Source: Thaumasiovibrio occultus (GTDB lineage Bacteria > Pseudomonadota > Gammaproteobacteria > Enterobacterales > Vibrionaceae). From it: DNA of 64,000 nt. Shown here one piece after another: positions 19,579 through 29,339 of this stretch; the stretch's first letter is position 1, and the number at the start of each line of letters is the position of its first letter. The stretch lies in the NCBI GenBank assembly GCA_019703815.1, contig AP023052.1, positions 1,426,001 to 1,490,000 on the forward strand, in the 5' to 3' direction. The translations under genes were made by a program, and so were the position numbers. The notes under the pieces were generated by a model. It made no database searches and was not told the DNA's origin. It worked only from the letters and a program-made list of their open reading frames with translations.

Positions 19579-20895
19579 TCATTCAATTACAGGTTCTAGC
19601 CAGCTTTCTGGCATATCAACACGCATGGCTGACAATAAGCTACCGGTCGAATTGAGTACGCGGTATTCCGCCAGAATTTGATCGTAATGCGCGGTGATAT
19701 AAGACTGACGCGCTTCAAAGAGTTCATTCTCGGTATTCAGCACATCAAGCAGGGTGCGTTTACCAATTCGGAATTGTTTTTCATACGCGATTACGGTTTC
19801 TGCGGAGGCATCAACGTGCTGCTTTAGGAATTCGCGTTGTTCAAAAGTGAGTTGAAGTGCGCTCCAAGACAGACGCACACCTTCATTGAGCATGCGCAGG
19901 GCGTTATCTCTAATATCTTGAGACTTCTCTACTTGGTAAGCTGAACGGCGAGATTCCGCCAGATCAGAGCCGCCGTTATAGAGGTTCCAGTTCATGCGTA
20001 ACATGGCACTGGTTTCATCAGTTTTGCCGACTGAACCATCGAGCTCTTCGCCCCATTGTTGGCTGGCTTCAATGGTGAATGTGGGCAAAAACGCGCTTTG
20101 ACGTGAGTCATATTGATAACGTGCGGCGTTAATATCGGTGGTGGCCACGGAAATGCGCGGGTGTTCGCTCTCTGCGGTGGCCAATGCGTCTTCTAGCGTG
20201 AGCGGCAGGGCCGTTTGGTCAACTTCAGGCTCGTAAAGTGCTTCGGGTGCTTGACCAACGACGCGAATATAGTTGGTTTCGCTATCAAGCAAGTTGTTGT
20301 GAGCTGCAGCAAGGTTACTTTGCGCGCGGGCAATACGCGCTTCTACTTGTACCTGATCGGCCAGCGAACCTATCCCAGATTCGGTGCGACGTTTGATATC
20401 CGCGTAGATCTTTTGATGCACTTCGAAATTGGCTTCCGATAGCTCGAGCAGATCGCGACTTTTCAGTACATCGAGATAGACCTCGGTTACACGCAGCGCT
20501 TTGTCTTGCGCGTCAGCAATCAGTTGATAACGCTGTGCTTCCGCTTCCCAGCTAGTACGACGAATATCGTTAATGGTGTATGAACCATCCCAGATCAGCT
20601 GACGAATACTAACCGTCACATCGTGCGGGTTATAATCGGTTTCTGTTCTCCTATCATCGTCGTACCGTTCCCAGCCAACACCGGCGGATAGATCGACGCT
20701 TGGCAGATAGTTGCCAAAAGCAGCATCTGATTCTTCGACTCGTGAGCGAAAGTCGTTATAGGCGCTGCGGATTTCAGGATGCTCTGACAGTGATAAAGCG
20801 ACCGCTTGCTCCAGCGAGAAGGCCGATGCCATCGACGGCATCAACGCTCCGCTAAGCATAGCGACAACAATCCCTTTTTTGTTAAATAGTGTCAT
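19579..20895 (-). CDS. lapE: TolC-family outer-membrane channel of type I secretion (LapE-like)
   Basis: This protein forms the outer-membrane and periplasmic tunnel of the adhesin exporter. A signal peptide (cleavage predicted after SMASA, residue ~25) is followed by two OEP repeats rich in Ala, Gln and Glu that form the alpha-barrel helices. Typical motifs include RQLIWDG and WNLYNGGSDLAESR, and the equatorial FRIGKRTLLDVLNTENELFEAR segment characteristic of the AggA/LapE branch of TolC proteins. Length (438) is normal. It starts 3 bp after lapC and belongs to the same transcript. Confidence 0.92.
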   Translation of the reverse strand: MTLFNKKGIVVAMLSGALMPSMASAFSLEQAVALSLSEHPEIRSAYNDFRSRVEESDAAFGNYLPSVDLSAGVGWERYDDDRRTETDYNPHDVTVSIRQLIWDGSYTINDIRRTSWEAEAQRYQLIADAQDKALRVTEVYLDVLKSRDLLELSEANFEVHQKIYADIKRRTESGIGSLADQVQVEARIARAQSNLAAAHNNLLDSETNYIRVVGQAPEALYEPEVDQTALPLTLEDALATAESEHPRISVATTDINAARYQYDSRQSAFLPTFTIEASQQWGEELDGSVGKTDETSAMLRMNWNLYNGGSDLAESRRSAYQVEKSQDIRDNALRMLNEGVRLSWSALQLTFEQREFLKQHVDASAETVIAYEKQFRIGKRTLLDVLNTENELFEARQSYITAHYDQILAEYRVLNSTGSLLSAMRVDMPESWLEPVIE

Positions 20896-20898
20896 GCT

Positions 20899-22290
20899 TT
20901 ACTCTCTTAGTGCGTTGCTTTTGGCTTGTAGAACAGGGTTTAGAATGTAATCCAGTACTGTTCTCTTGCCTGTTATTATGTCGACAGAGGCGGTCATTCC
21001 CGGAATGATCGGCAATGGTTCGTCCCCTGAACCCATTTGGCTTTCTTGAGTGCGAACTCTCACCAAATAGAAGCTATTACCTTCTTCGTCTTCTTCCGTG
21101 TCGGCACTGATATGTTCAAGCTCGCCATCTAAACCGCCGTAGACGGTAAAGTTATAAGCGGAAAACTTGACCATGGCGTGAAGACCCGGACGGAGAAAGG
21201 CGATATCTTGTGGTGCAATTTTGGCTTCGATAAGCAGTGTTTCTTCTGAGGGAACGATCTCGACCAGATCCATACCCGGTTGAATAACACCGCCTATGGT
21301 ATTGACGTGAATGCGCTGAATGGTGCCACTCACTGGCGATACCACCACAGTACGCTGGACGCGATCTTCAAGGCCCACTTGGCTTTCCGAAATCGCGGCC
21401 AATTTATCGTTGGTATCATTGAGTTGCGCTTGTAGCTCTGAACGGTATTTCAGGGCGACATCAATACGAGATAACACCGCTTCTGTGATCGCAGCTTCAA
21501 TCACGGGAAGTTGAAGTCGGGTAGAGGTAAGATCGCGTCGAGTGTCGTTGACTTGGCGTTGTACTTGAATCAACTCGATCCGTGGCACTACGCCTTCTTC
21601 AGCGAGCGGGCGGGTGATCTCAAGCTCTTTGGCGGCGAAGTTGTAGCTGGTACGCAAATTAGCAACGCGCGCTTGTGTTTCAATCAGTTCGCGCTCTTTT
21701 TGGCTGATCTGCTGACCGATGACGCGCAACTGGTTTTGTAAGCCAATCAAACCATCGTTAAACTCAGCCGTTTGACGGCTGACCAGGCGAGGGTGCTCTT
21801 CGGTTAGCTCGCTGCCAAAATCAGGTACGGTATTATCAATGGTGATCGTTTCGCGCCAGTCATCTTCAATCTGCTCTTCATTAATAACGACAGCAGCTAA
21901 TAGGGTTTCTAAGCGGATTGCATCTGCTTGGATACCGGTGAGCTCTTGCGCTGATTCACGAAATGAAGAAAGGAATAGAGTGTCGTCGATTAGAAGAAGT
22001 TGTTGGCCTTGGATGACTTGCTCGCCTTCAGCAACGAGGACTTCTTTGACAATACCGCCTTCAAGGTTTTGCACCACCTGCACTTGACCGGAAGGGATCA
22101 CCTTGCCGCTGCCGACAGTGACTTTGTCGAGCTCGGCCCAATACGCCCAGGCGATAGCTGCAATGAAAAATGCCAAAACGAGCCATAACATCAGCCTTGC
22201 GCTTGATGGGGCTTTCAACAATAAAGCGGCAGTTTTATCGTCGATAAAATCCTGCTGATCGTTGGTAATTCGTTTTAAACCTTTCGACAT
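20899..22290 (-). CDS. lapC: Type I secretion membrane-fusion protein (HlyD/LapC-like)
   Basis: This periplasmic adaptor links LapB to LapE. It has a cytoplasmic N-terminus of ~32 residues, one membrane helix (~33-51), a first biotinyl-lipoyl half (VTVGSGKVIPSGQVQVVQNLE), a long coiled-coil hairpin (~95-290) and the second lipoyl/beta-barrel half with VVSPVSGTIQRI. The C-terminus contains PIIPGMTASVDIITGKRTVLDYIL, a signature of the HlyD/RtxD adaptor family. It is the first gene of the six-gene operon; an AGATAGGGA ribosome site precedes the ATG. Length 463 is normal. Confidence 0.93.
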   Translation of the reverse strand: MSKGLKRITNDQQDFIDDKTAALLLKAPSSARLMLWLVLAFFIAAIAWAYWAELDKVTVGSGKVIPSGQVQVVQNLEGGIVKEVLVAEGEQVIQGQQLLLIDDTLFLSSFRESAQELTGIQADAIRLETLLAAVVINEEQIEDDWRETITIDNTVPDFGSELTEEHPRLVSRQTAEFNDGLIGLQNQLRVIGQQISQKERELIETQARVANLRTSYNFAAKELEITRPLAEEGVVPRIELIQVQRQVNDTRRDLTSTRLQLPVIEAAITEAVLSRIDVALKYRSELQAQLNDTNDKLAAISESQVGLEDRVQRTVVVSPVSGTIQRIHVNTIGGVIQPGMDLVEIVPSEETLLIEAKIAPQDIAFLRPGLHAMVKFSAYNFTVYGGLDGELEHISADTEEDEEGNSFYLVRVRTQESQMGSGDEPLPIIPGMTASVDIITGKRTVLDYILNPVLQAKSNALRE

Positions 22291-22570
22291 TCCCTATCTC
22301 GCCTCTGAATTTTTGGCTTAAAATCACGGTTTTACATGATATTAACGCAAACTGGCCATCAAATGAAACACAAGATATTACGTGTTCTTACTTATGAGAA
22401 TAGATGCTTACAGTATGTTTGCTAAAAAGTTATGAGAAATAAGGCAAGAATGTTGCATTAACCATGACCTAGGTAGGAAAATTCGTACAAAAATGAATTG
22501 CTAACAGGTATTTTGCTAGAGATTTAAATAAAGGGATTATTTTTGAGAAAAGGCTTTTGACTGGCGAAAA

Positions 22571-22670
22571 AAGAGCTGATTGGTCGGAGTAGCAGGATTT
22601 GAACCTGCGACCACTTCACCCCCAGCGAAGTGCGCTACCAAACTGCGCTATACCCCGCCAATCAGCTCTT
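22571..22670 (-). terminator. 13-bp inverted repeat enclosing the tRNA-Pro gene, with T-run
   Basis: AAGAGCTGATTGG (22571-22583) and CCAATCAGCTCTT (22658-22670) are perfect complements that bracket the tRNA and include its CCA end. On the minus strand the distal arm runs into six T. The whole pre-tRNA could thus act as the loop of a terminator, or the arms may extend the acceptor stem of the precursor. Confidence 0.7.
22581..22657 (-). tRNA. tRNA-Pro (anticodon GGG)
   Basis: The 77-nt cloverleaf on the minus strand has acceptor arms CGGGGTA and TACTCCG with one G-U pair, a D arm GCGC/GCGC, an anticodon stem CTTCG/TGAAG with loop CTGGGGG (anticodon GGG, codon CCC), a T arm GCAGG/CCTGC and an encoded CCA end. 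It reads proline codons CCC/CCU. Confidence 0.95.
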
Positions 22671-22677
22671 GGTAAAA

Positions 22678-22707
22678 ACTATAAGAAATCAGACTAATAG
22701 CTGTCAA
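22678..22707 (-). promoter_or_regulatory. Promoter of tRNA-Pro
   Basis: On the minus strand a perfect TTGACA (22702-22707) and a TATAGT (22678-22683) are separated by 18 bp, ending about 20 bp before the mature tRNA. Confidence 0.75.
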
Positions 22708-22970
22708 CTTGAAAATCAGTGGAATGCGTCAACTGGTCAATGCTTCGCCAGTTAGTTGTGAGAGTGAGAACCACTCTGGCGACGAGGACGCAGACTGAAG
22801 AAATGAAGCCAATTAGTCAGTGGAAGTAAACAATCGGACAGATTCATTCCAATTATCGTATGAGTCGTTGTTGAGCGTAGGCAGGAGGTGAGGCGAAAAA
22901 AAGCGCCTTGTAGCCAAAGCGCTTAATTTGAGCATTTACTGCACCAATACGTTGGTGTGATACCCGACGG
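22708..22970. other. Intergenic region between tRNA-Pro and yajQ
   Basis: No gene is visible here. At 22901-22924 the minus strand can form AAGCGC/GCGCTT followed by eight T (down to 22895), a likely terminator for yajQ. The remaining ~190 bp show nothing recognisable. Confidence 0.6.
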
Positions 22971-23456
22971 TTAGTCGCGGAAGTTCTCGAACTGGAACGG
23001 TTGGCCCAGATCAGATTCGCGGATCACCGCCATAACGGCTTGTAGATCATCACGCTTCTTACCGGTGACACGCACTTTTTCGCCTTGAATCGCCGATTGT
23101 ACTTTCAGCGATTTGTTCTCTTTGATGATCTTCACAATCTTCTTGCAGATCAACGCCTCGATACCTTGCTTGAAGACCACGTCTTGATGGAAGGTTTTAC
23201 CAGAGTGAACAATATCTTTTGGATCCATCGAACGTGCATCGACGTTACGCTTTGCCAAGTTACCACGCAGGATATCGACGAGTTGGCCGAGTTGGAAATC
23301 ACTTTCCGCCACCAGTTTAACCACTTCTTTCTCTAGTGAAATAGATGCTTCTACACCACGAAAGTCAAAACGGGTACTGAGTTCACGTTGTGCGTTTTGT
23401 ACCGCGTTGCGCAGTTCAACAGTATCGACTTCCGATACGATATCAAAAGAAGGCAT
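22971..23456 (-). CDS. yajQ: YajQ-family nucleotide-binding protein
   Basis: This is a small cytoplasmic protein of two ferredoxin-like folds (DUF520). It begins [11 protein letters not shown], has [11 protein letters not shown] and ends [15 protein letters not shown], all near-invariant in the family, and its 161-residue length is normal. Some YajQ homologues bind c-di-GMP and act with transcription factors (Xanthomonas, Stenotrophomonas); others are reported to bind RNA or nucleotides. It lies just 2 bp downstream of the end of aroH, so the two may be co-transcribed. Which ligand it binds here is unknown. Confidence 0.94.
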   Translation of the reverse strand: MPSFDIVSEVDTVELRNAVQNAQRELSTRFDFRGVEASISLEKEVVKLVAESDFQLGQLVDILRGNLAKRNVDARSMDPKDIVHSGKTFHQDVVFKQGIEALICKKIVKIIKENKSLKVQSAIQGEKVRVTGKKRDDLQAVMAVIRESDLGQPFQFENFRD

Positions 23457-23458
23457 GT

Positions 23459-24523
23459 TTACTCCTTGTTCTTATTAATACGCTTGAGGCTGGCTTGCGC
23501 CAATTTCTCAACCATAAGTTCGGTATCTTCCCAGCTAAGGCAAGGGTCGGTAATGGACTGGCCGTATTGCAGAGTCTCGCGAGGACCAATAGCTTGATTG
23601 CCCGCTTCAATAAAGCTCTCTGCCATGATGCCGGCGATCTGTGTACTGCCTGTCGCAAGCTGCTGGCAAATATCATCACACACATCGAGCTGTTTTTGGT
23701 GTTGTTTTTGGCAGTTACCGTGACTGAAATCGACAACCAAACGTTGCGGTAGTTGGTGTTCAGCTAAAGCTTGGCATGCGGTTGCGATAGAATCGGCATC
23801 GAAATTCGGTGCTTTACCGCCACGCAGGATAATGTGACCAAATGGGTTACCCGTGGTGCGGTAGACCGTCATGTCGCCTTGTTTATCTGGCGAGCAGAAA
23901 ATATGCGGTGCACGTGATGAGCGGATTGCGTCAATAGCAATCGTGACATTGCCGTCAGTTCCGTTTTTAAAGCCAACGGGGCAAGAAAGGGCAGATGCCA
24001 TCTCGCGGTGAATTTGAGATTCGGTGGTTCGAGCGCCAATCGCGCCCCACGTGATCAGATCTGCGATGTATTGACCCGTCACCATATCAAGAAACTCAGT
24101 CGCAGTCGCGAGTCCCATCTTGTTCACTTCAAGTAGGAGAGAGCGAGCCTGAAATAGCCCTTTTTCCATATCAAAGCTATCGTCGAGCTCAGGATCGGAA
24201 ATCAAACCTTTCCACCCAACGACAGTACGTGGTTTTTCGAAGTAAGTACGCATCACAATGACCAAGCTATCTTGGTACTGCGCTTGAATCGCGTTAAGAC
24301 GCTCTGCGTAGGCAATAGCTGCATCCACATCATGGACAGAGCAGGGGCCAACAATCACCAGTAGGCGAGGGTCTTGGCCTGCCAAAATGGCTTCAACGTC
24401 AGCACGACGTTGCTGGATAAACTGGGCGGTGTTATCAGTAACAGGCAGTCGCGCGATTAACTCAGCAGGATTAGGCAGTTTCTTAATTGCAGTGGTGCGT
24501 AATTCATCGGTTTTTATGGACAT
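23459..24523 (-). CDS. aroH: DAHP synthase, tryptophan-sensitive type
   Basis: 3-deoxy-D-arabino-heptulosonate-7-phosphate synthase condenses phosphoenolpyruvate and erythrose 4-phosphate, the first step of the shikimate pathway. The class I signatures are present: [35 protein letters not shown] and GIMAESF. Compared with my recollection of the E. coli isozymes it is closest to AroH (start [26 protein letters not shown]), the Trp-inhibited form. The frame extends 50 codons upstream, but the ATG at 24523 gives the usual N-terminus and length (354). It directly precedes yajQ (2 bp). No clear TrpR operator was found upstream. Confidence 0.93.
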   Translation of the reverse strand: MSIKTDELRTTAIKKLPNPAELIARLPVTDNTAQFIQQRRADVEAILAGQDPRLLVIVGPCSVHDVDAAIAYAERLNAIQAQYQDSLVIVMRTYFEKPRTVVGWKGLISDPELDDSFDMEKGLFQARSLLLEVNKMGLATATEFLDMVTGQYIADLITWGAIGARTTESQIHREMASALSCPVGFKNGTDGNVTIAIDAIRSSRAPHIFCSPDKQGDMTVYRTTGNPFGHIILRGGKAPNFDADSIATACQALAEHQLPQRLVVDFSHGNCQKQHQKQLDVCDDICQQLATGSTQIAGIMAESFIEAGNQAIGPRETLQYGQSITDPCLSWEDTELMVEKLAQASLKRINKNKE

Positions 24524-24641
24524 GTTGTGACCAAGGTTGGTTTTGACCGGGTAAAGATACCCAAAATGACGCCAAGAATAAATCGACTTTTGTGAATTAG
24601 AGCAAATTTTATGACAGACAATGACAAAAGTAACACTAACA

Positions 24642-24665
24642 AAAAGCCCGCGATAGCGGGCTTTT
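24642..24665 (-). terminator. Terminator of second AGCS symporter gene
   Basis: AAAAGCCCGC (24642-24651) pairs with GCGGGCTTTT (24656-24665) around a GATA loop, giving a T-run on the minus strand just after the symporter stop. It separates that gene from aroH. Confidence 0.88.
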
Positions 24666-24686
24666 AGATTCATTTGACGTGGACGA

Positions 24687-26162
24687 TTAGCGTGCCATCG
24701 CCGCAGCTTTCTTCGCTGCTTTTTCTTTGGCTAGCTCTTCATGCCAAGTTTCAAGCTCATCAAGCTCTGGGAACTTGTTCGGGTCGAAAATTGGTGTTTT
24801 GCCTGCTTTGTATTGCTCTTCGTAATCTTTGATGACGCGGATAGCCAGGCCAGACAGCGCTAACATCGCAATGATGTTAATCGTTGCCATTAGACCCATT
24901 GACACATCCGCCATTTGCCATACCACTTTGATTTTGGCAACTGAACCGAACATCACCATTGCCATTACCGCAAGGCGGAAGATAGGCAGGCTGCGCTTGT
25001 TGTCGGTTAAGAACATAATGTTGGTTTCAGCGTAGCTGTAGTTCGCAATGATTGAACTAAAGCAGAACAAAATGATAGCGACAGCAATAAAGTACGACGC
25101 CCAGTTACCCATTTCGTTGGTTAGCGCGGTTTGTACAATCGCAATACCGCCTTCTGGCACGGTTGCCGCGTCTAATACGCCTGACACCAGTACGATAGCG
25201 GCAGAAGCGGTACAGATGATGATGGTATCTGCGAACACGCCAAGCATTTGCACAAAGCCTTGTGATGCAGGGTGGTTCGGGGTTGGGGTTGCTGATGCGG
25301 CAATGTTTGCTGCAGAACCCATACCGGCTTCGTTAGAGAACAGACCGCGTGCAATACCCGCACGCATTGCTTGAGCAACAGTAAAGCCAAGACCACCTGC
25401 CGCTGCTTCGTGCCAGCCAAAGGCGCTATTAATGATAAGTTGAAGCACTTCTGGTAGGCGGCTTAGGTTCATTAGGACAACGACCAGCGAAATCGCCAAG
25501 TAACCTAGGGCCATTACAGGCACGATTTTAGAAGAGGCTTGCGCGACACGTTTAATACCGCCCATGATGCACAGGCCAGAGGTGATCACGAGGATAACGC
25601 CCAGCACCCACTCGTTCATGCCAAAGCTGTGGCTAAGTGCGTCGGTGATGGTGTTCGCTTGTACGGCGTTGAAAACCAGGCCGAACGCGATAATCAGGAA
25701 TACAGAGAACAACGAGCCCATCCAGCGCAGTCCGAGACCTTTCTCCATGTAGTAGGCCGGGCCGCCGCGGTATTGACCATTGTCGTCTTTCTCTTTGTAG
25801 AGCTGGGCTAGGGTTGATTCAACAAACGCGGTTGCCATACCCAGCAGTGCGATTGCCCACATCCAGAATATTGCGCCAGGACCACCGGTGGTGATGGCGA
25901 CAGCAACACCCGCCATGTTACCGGTACCGACGCGTGCAGCCATTGATGTACAGAATACCTGCCAAGAGCTAATGCCTGAGGCAAGATCAGTACCGCTTTT
26001 TAGCACGGTAACGGCATGGCCGAGGCGACGTAGCTGAATAAAACCGAGGCGAACTGTGAAGTAAAAGCCTGTGCCGACCAGCAAGTAAACCAAAAGATGG
26101 GTCCACAGCAGGCCTTCCAATGTACTTAGCACCCAATTGAACGCTGAAATCAAATTATCCAT
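24687..26162 (-). CDS. Sodium:alanine symporter (AGCS family), second copy
   Basis: This 491-residue inner-membrane carrier has about ten hydrophobic helices. It shows the family motifs GTGNMAGVAVAITTGGPGA, RGGPAYYMEKGLG and the SNEAGMGSA segment that forms the Na+/substrate site. It is a paralogue of the protein at 8655-10007, from which it differs in a longer charged C-terminal tail ending in an Ala/Lys-rich segment. Unlike that gene it has no glycine riboswitch in its 408-bp upstream region, so the two carriers are regulated differently. Alanine is the likely substrate. Confidence 0.92.
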   Translation of the reverse strand: MDNLISAFNWVLSTLEGLLWTHLLVYLLVGTGFYFTVRLGFIQLRRLGHAVTVLKSGTDLASGISSWQVFCTSMAARVGTGNMAGVAVAITTGGPGAIFWMWAIALLGMATAFVESTLAQLYKEKDDNGQYRGGPAYYMEKGLGLRWMGSLFSVFLIIAFGLVFNAVQANTITDALSHSFGMNEWVLGVILVITSGLCIMGGIKRVAQASSKIVPVMALGYLAISLVVVLMNLSRLPEVLQLIINSAFGWHEAAAGGLGFTVAQAMRAGIARGLFSNEAGMGSAANIAASATPTPNHPASQGFVQMLGVFADTIIICTASAAIVLVSGVLDAATVPEGGIAIVQTALTNEMGNWASYFIAVAIILFCFSSIIANYSYAETNIMFLTDNKRSLPIFRLAVMAMVMFGSVAKIKVVWQMADVSMGLMATINIIAMLALSGLAIRVIKDYEEQYKAGKTPIFDPNKFPELDELETWHEELAKEKAAKKAAAMAR

Positions 26163-26529
26163 GAGGTAGTCCTATTGATTAACGGGTCCACTGCGTTAAA
26201 CAAGATTAGGGAAAATGAAAGTTAATTCAAAAGAAATCTAATCCGACAAATCACAGTAGTTAATGACCGAGGAATCTATCATGAAAAGTGGATTATTCAA
26301 GTACTGAATGCTGGTCAAATGTGTATAACTGGTGTGATATGTTGTGTGCTTGTGGTTATGCATAAGTGTGCACTATGTCACGATTTTTACCTTAACATCA
26401 TGATTTAAATGAATTTGATTGAGGCGCATTTTTTGCGTGCTTCTCAATGGGTAAGAAACGCAACAATGCATTAACATCGTAGCTGATTTCAAAAAAAAGA
26501 CGCGAACGAACAAAAAACAATCAAAAATA
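26163..26529. other. Upstream region of second AGCS gene
   Basis: This AT-rich, non-coding stretch presumably contains the symporter promoter. An imperfect hairpin (ATTGAG...CTCAAT, about 26417-26448, with an inner GCGCA/TGCGT) is visible. No riboswitch motif was found. Confidence 0.5.
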
Positions 26530-26562
26530 AAGGAAAACTAATTCGAGGGATTAGTTTTCCTT
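26530..26562 (-). terminator. Terminator of large Hsp70 gene
   Basis: A perfect 13-bp stem, AAGGAAAACTAAT (26530-26542) with ATTAGTTTTCCTT (26550-26562), has a 7-base loop and a T-rich tail on the minus strand, just after the Hsp70 stop codon. Confidence 0.85.
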
Positions 26563-26570
26563 ATGTTGTG

Positions 26571-29339
26571 TTAGTTAATGAGAGCTAAACCAGAGGGCAG
26601 AGAATCGCCAAATAGACGCTGAGATTGCTCAATGGATAGCGGTGTTTCTTGTTCGAGCAAGGATTGCCAGCCTTGAGGAGCCTTAATTTTCAACAACTTT
26701 TGGCTAACACTTGCGCGAAGTTCATCGCTGACATCCAGCGCACGGTCACCGGTTTTGCGTGCGATCATCACGGCGCAAAAGCCAATGTGGGGTTGCTTGA
26801 TCCAATCCTCATCCAAAATCGCCCCAAGCAAATACTCGGCGTGGGCCGCTGGCATTAGCTTGTCGGCGTGGCCACCAAGCGCAGAGCGCGATGCAATACG
26901 CCCAATAGCCCACCAATGCGCTTGTTCATGTTGCGATTTTTGTAGTTGGCTGAACAGGGACTCAATGAGCTGCATTTTGGTATCGAGCGGTAACTTCTCA
27001 AGAGAGGCCGCCAGACGTACCATCTCTTCGTACCCTTTCGCTTGGCGCTCGGCCTGCAGGGTTTTATTGCGCGCAGCGGCGGGTTGTAGATACTTACGGA
27101 TCTGTTTGTAGATAGTCGCTTGTTGGTCTGCTGACAAGCCGCCAGCGACACGACGCCAGAACACCCACCAATCGGTCCACGTTTGCGCCGATTGATATTG
27201 GATCCCCATTTGGAACAGAGGCCAGACTTGGCTCATGCGCCATTCATCCGCCGGGAAGCCAAAACCCGGGCGCAGGCAGTGACCGGTTAATTTGAGCCAT
27301 TGCTTTTCATGTTGTTCGGAGCGACGACGACGTTTAAGCCCTTTTAGTAAGCTGGCGGCTAACTCACGCAGCACCGGCAACGGCCAGCTTTCTTTGTCGC
27401 CCAAGGTTTTTTCTAGCGTTTGACGCAACTGTTTGACTTGCTTGGCTGCATCCGGGGCGGTTTGATTGCCAAAGACGGTATCGATTAACGCTTTCGCCTC
27501 GTCTAAGCCTTTCACATCGCTTGCGGCTGACTCGCCTTGTTCTTGGCGCAATTCAAATTCAAGCTGCCACTGCCTATCACTTTCTTTACTTTGGCAAGAA
27601 ACAGACAGCGTACCGAGCTCGGTGTATTTGCTCACCAACGTGACGCGCTCATGGAACTGCTGGGTAGAGCGCTCCGCCCGTTCATCAGCAAGCGTGGTGA
27701 TCAACGGTGGCAGTAACAGATAGCTGTCATCTAGCGCCACTAACTCGCCAACTTTGTCGCTGGCATCGCCGTGGTGGGTCAGAATATTAAACTTGATGGG
27801 CTCGCCTAACCGAAGGGCAAATTCCCGTCCAGACAGGTGAAAGGCGGTGCCTTCTTCACTGCCTTTAGGCAACAAACAAAGACCTTGCTTTACGCCTTTG
27901 GCGCCAATGACTTCAAGATAGTAAGGCCGCGCTGAGCCGCCTCCGATTTTTAGCAAACGGCCCTGACGGGCCATGGAATACGCCACAGCCCCGCGTGCAA
28001 CTGCGTGGTCCGGATGCGGGTTATCAAGCTCAGTAATGTCTGCTTGGGCCCATTGCGCTAATTGTTGACTGACGCGCGCCTTGAGGCGAGGGCTATTGAA
28101 CAAGCCGCCATTATAAAGCACTGCATTTGGGACAATGACGTGCTCTGAATCGACATTGCCGACAGCGGCGTGGCTTGCATTTTGATGCAGCATAATAAAG
28201 CTGGCAATGTGCTGGGTGATCGCCGCGTTAGACGCATAAGGCAGACCAAACTCACGTACTGCATTGAGGCGTGCTGGGGGCAGCTCTGCCAGCTCGCTTT
28301 GCGGGAAGAAGCCGTCTTCGACTGCGCTCACGACCTGATCGCGATGCAGCGTGGCTTTTTGACTGCCGCCAATTAAAGAGCGACCTCGACCAAGCAAGGT
28401 GACGCCAACGGACTCCGGCGCATTGGCCGACAGCAACTGCTCTTTACTTTTTCGGGTTTGCTGCACGAGCTTGCTGAGCATACTGGCCGATACCGGCTTG
28501 TTGTCACCGATTTGCTGCTCTGCTAAATGCGCGAGGGTCAGGTCGATATTGTCACCGCCGAGCATCAAGTGCTCGCCCACACCAATCCGCTCAAGTGCCA
28601 ATTCGTCATCTTTAATCGTGGCTGCGATCAACGACAGATCTGTGGTGCCGCCGCCGACATCGCACACCAAGGTGAGCGGGTGATTGGCGAGCAGCGCTTT
28701 GGCATTGTCTTCGTTGCGATGATACCAGTCGTAGCATGCGGCTTGTGGCTCTTCGAGCAGGTTGATTTTATGCAGCCCCGCCAACTTGGCCGCTTCAAGG
28801 GTAAATTGACGTGCGGTTTCATCAAAGGATGCAGGAATGGTGATCACCACCAGTTGCTCGGCGAGCGGTGCGTCAGGATGATGATAGTTCCAGCATTGAT
28901 GAATGTGGTTGAGGTAACTGGCACTGGCGATCAGTGGCGAGACTTTCTGCACGTCGCTGGCGCCGCCCCAAGGCAGAACGGGCGCGCTGCGATCAACGCC
29001 GGTATGCGAGAGCCAGCTTTTTGCACTGCTGACTAAACGCCCCGCGACTTTGGCGCCAAGCTCGCGTGCCCACTCACCGATAATAGCGTTATCCAGATCG
29101 CCTGATACCGGTTGGTTAACCCAAGGTAAGACGCAATCTTTGGCAGAAACATCGGCGGCAGTGGGATGATAGCGAAAAGAAGGTAGCAACGGCTTTCTGG
29201 CAACAACGCCAGGGCCAACTAGTTGATCGATCGGAAAGAGGGTAATGGACTTACTTTCATCGTTTAGCGCGCTGAAAGCAACGACAGTGTGTGTCGTACC
29301 AAGATCGATCCCAACATAGTATTTTTGCAAGGATGACAT
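26571..29339 (-). CDS. Large non-canonical Hsp70-family protein (DUF3731-type C-terminus)
   Basis: The first ~400 residues form an Hsp70 ATPase domain: phosphate-1 loop GIDLGTTH (10-17), LLEEPQAA (194-201), phosphate-2 loop DVGGGTTD (227-234) and adenosine motif YNGGLFNSPRL. The canonical hydrophobic linker and peptide-binding domain of DnaK are absent; instead there are ~500 residues of mainly alpha-helical, Trp- and Arg-rich sequence resembling DUF3731. The start at 29339 has GGAG 5 bases upstream; the frame is open a further 121 codons, overlapping the preceding gene, but that part looks non-coding. It follows a second odd Hsp70 and a DUF2760 protein. Function and clients are unknown; the grouping suggests a dedicated chaperone system. 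Confidence 0.85.
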   Translation of the reverse strand: MSSLQKYYVGIDLGTTHTVVAFSALNDESKSITLFPIDQLVGPGVVARKPLLPSFRYHPTAADVSAKDCVLPWVNQPVSGDLDNAIIGEWARELGAKVAGRLVSSAKSWLSHTGVDRSAPVLPWGGASDVQKVSPLIASASYLNHIHQCWNYHHPDAPLAEQLVVITIPASFDETARQFTLEAAKLAGLHKINLLEEPQAACYDWYHRNEDNAKALLANHPLTLVCDVGGGTTDLSLIAATIKDDELALERIGVGEHLMLGGDNIDLTLAHLAEQQIGDNKPVSASMLSKLVQQTRKSKEQLLSANAPESVGVTLLGRGRSLIGGSQKATLHRDQVVSAVEDGFFPQSELAELPPARLNAVREFGLPYASNAAITQHIASFIMLHQNASHAAVGNVDSEHVIVPNAVLYNGGLFNSPRLKARVSQQLAQWAQADITELDNPHPDHAVARGAVAYSMARQGRLLKIGGGSARPYYLEVIGAKGVKQGLCLLPKGSEEGTAFHLSGREFALRLGEPIKFNILTHHGDASDKVGELVALDDSYLLLPPLITTLADERAERSTQQFHERVTLVSKYTELGTLSVSCQSKESDRQWQLEFELRQEQGESAASDVKGLDEAKALIDTVFGNQTAPDAAKQVKQLRQTLEKTLGDKESWPLPVLRELAASLLKGLKRRRRSEQHEKQWLKLTGHCLRPGFGFPADEWRMSQVWPLFQMGIQYQSAQTWTDWWVFWRRVAGGLSADQQATIYKQIRKYLQPAAARNKTLQAERQAKGYEEMVRLAASLEKLPLDTKMQLIESLFSQLQKSQHEQAHWWAIGRIASRSALGGHADKLMPAAHAEYLLGAILDEDWIKQPHIGFCAVMIARKTGDRALDVSDELRASVSQKLLKIKAPQGWQSLLEQETPLSIEQSQRLFGDSLPSGLALIN

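Noticed and set aside
24524-24640. TrpR operator upstream of aroH
   Set aside because: Expected from the E. coli gene, but no sequence close to the CTAG-centred TrpR palindrome was found.
28527-29036. 169-codon plus-strand frame inside the large Hsp70 gene
   Set aside because: Antisense to a well-supported coding region, with no promoter or ribosome site.
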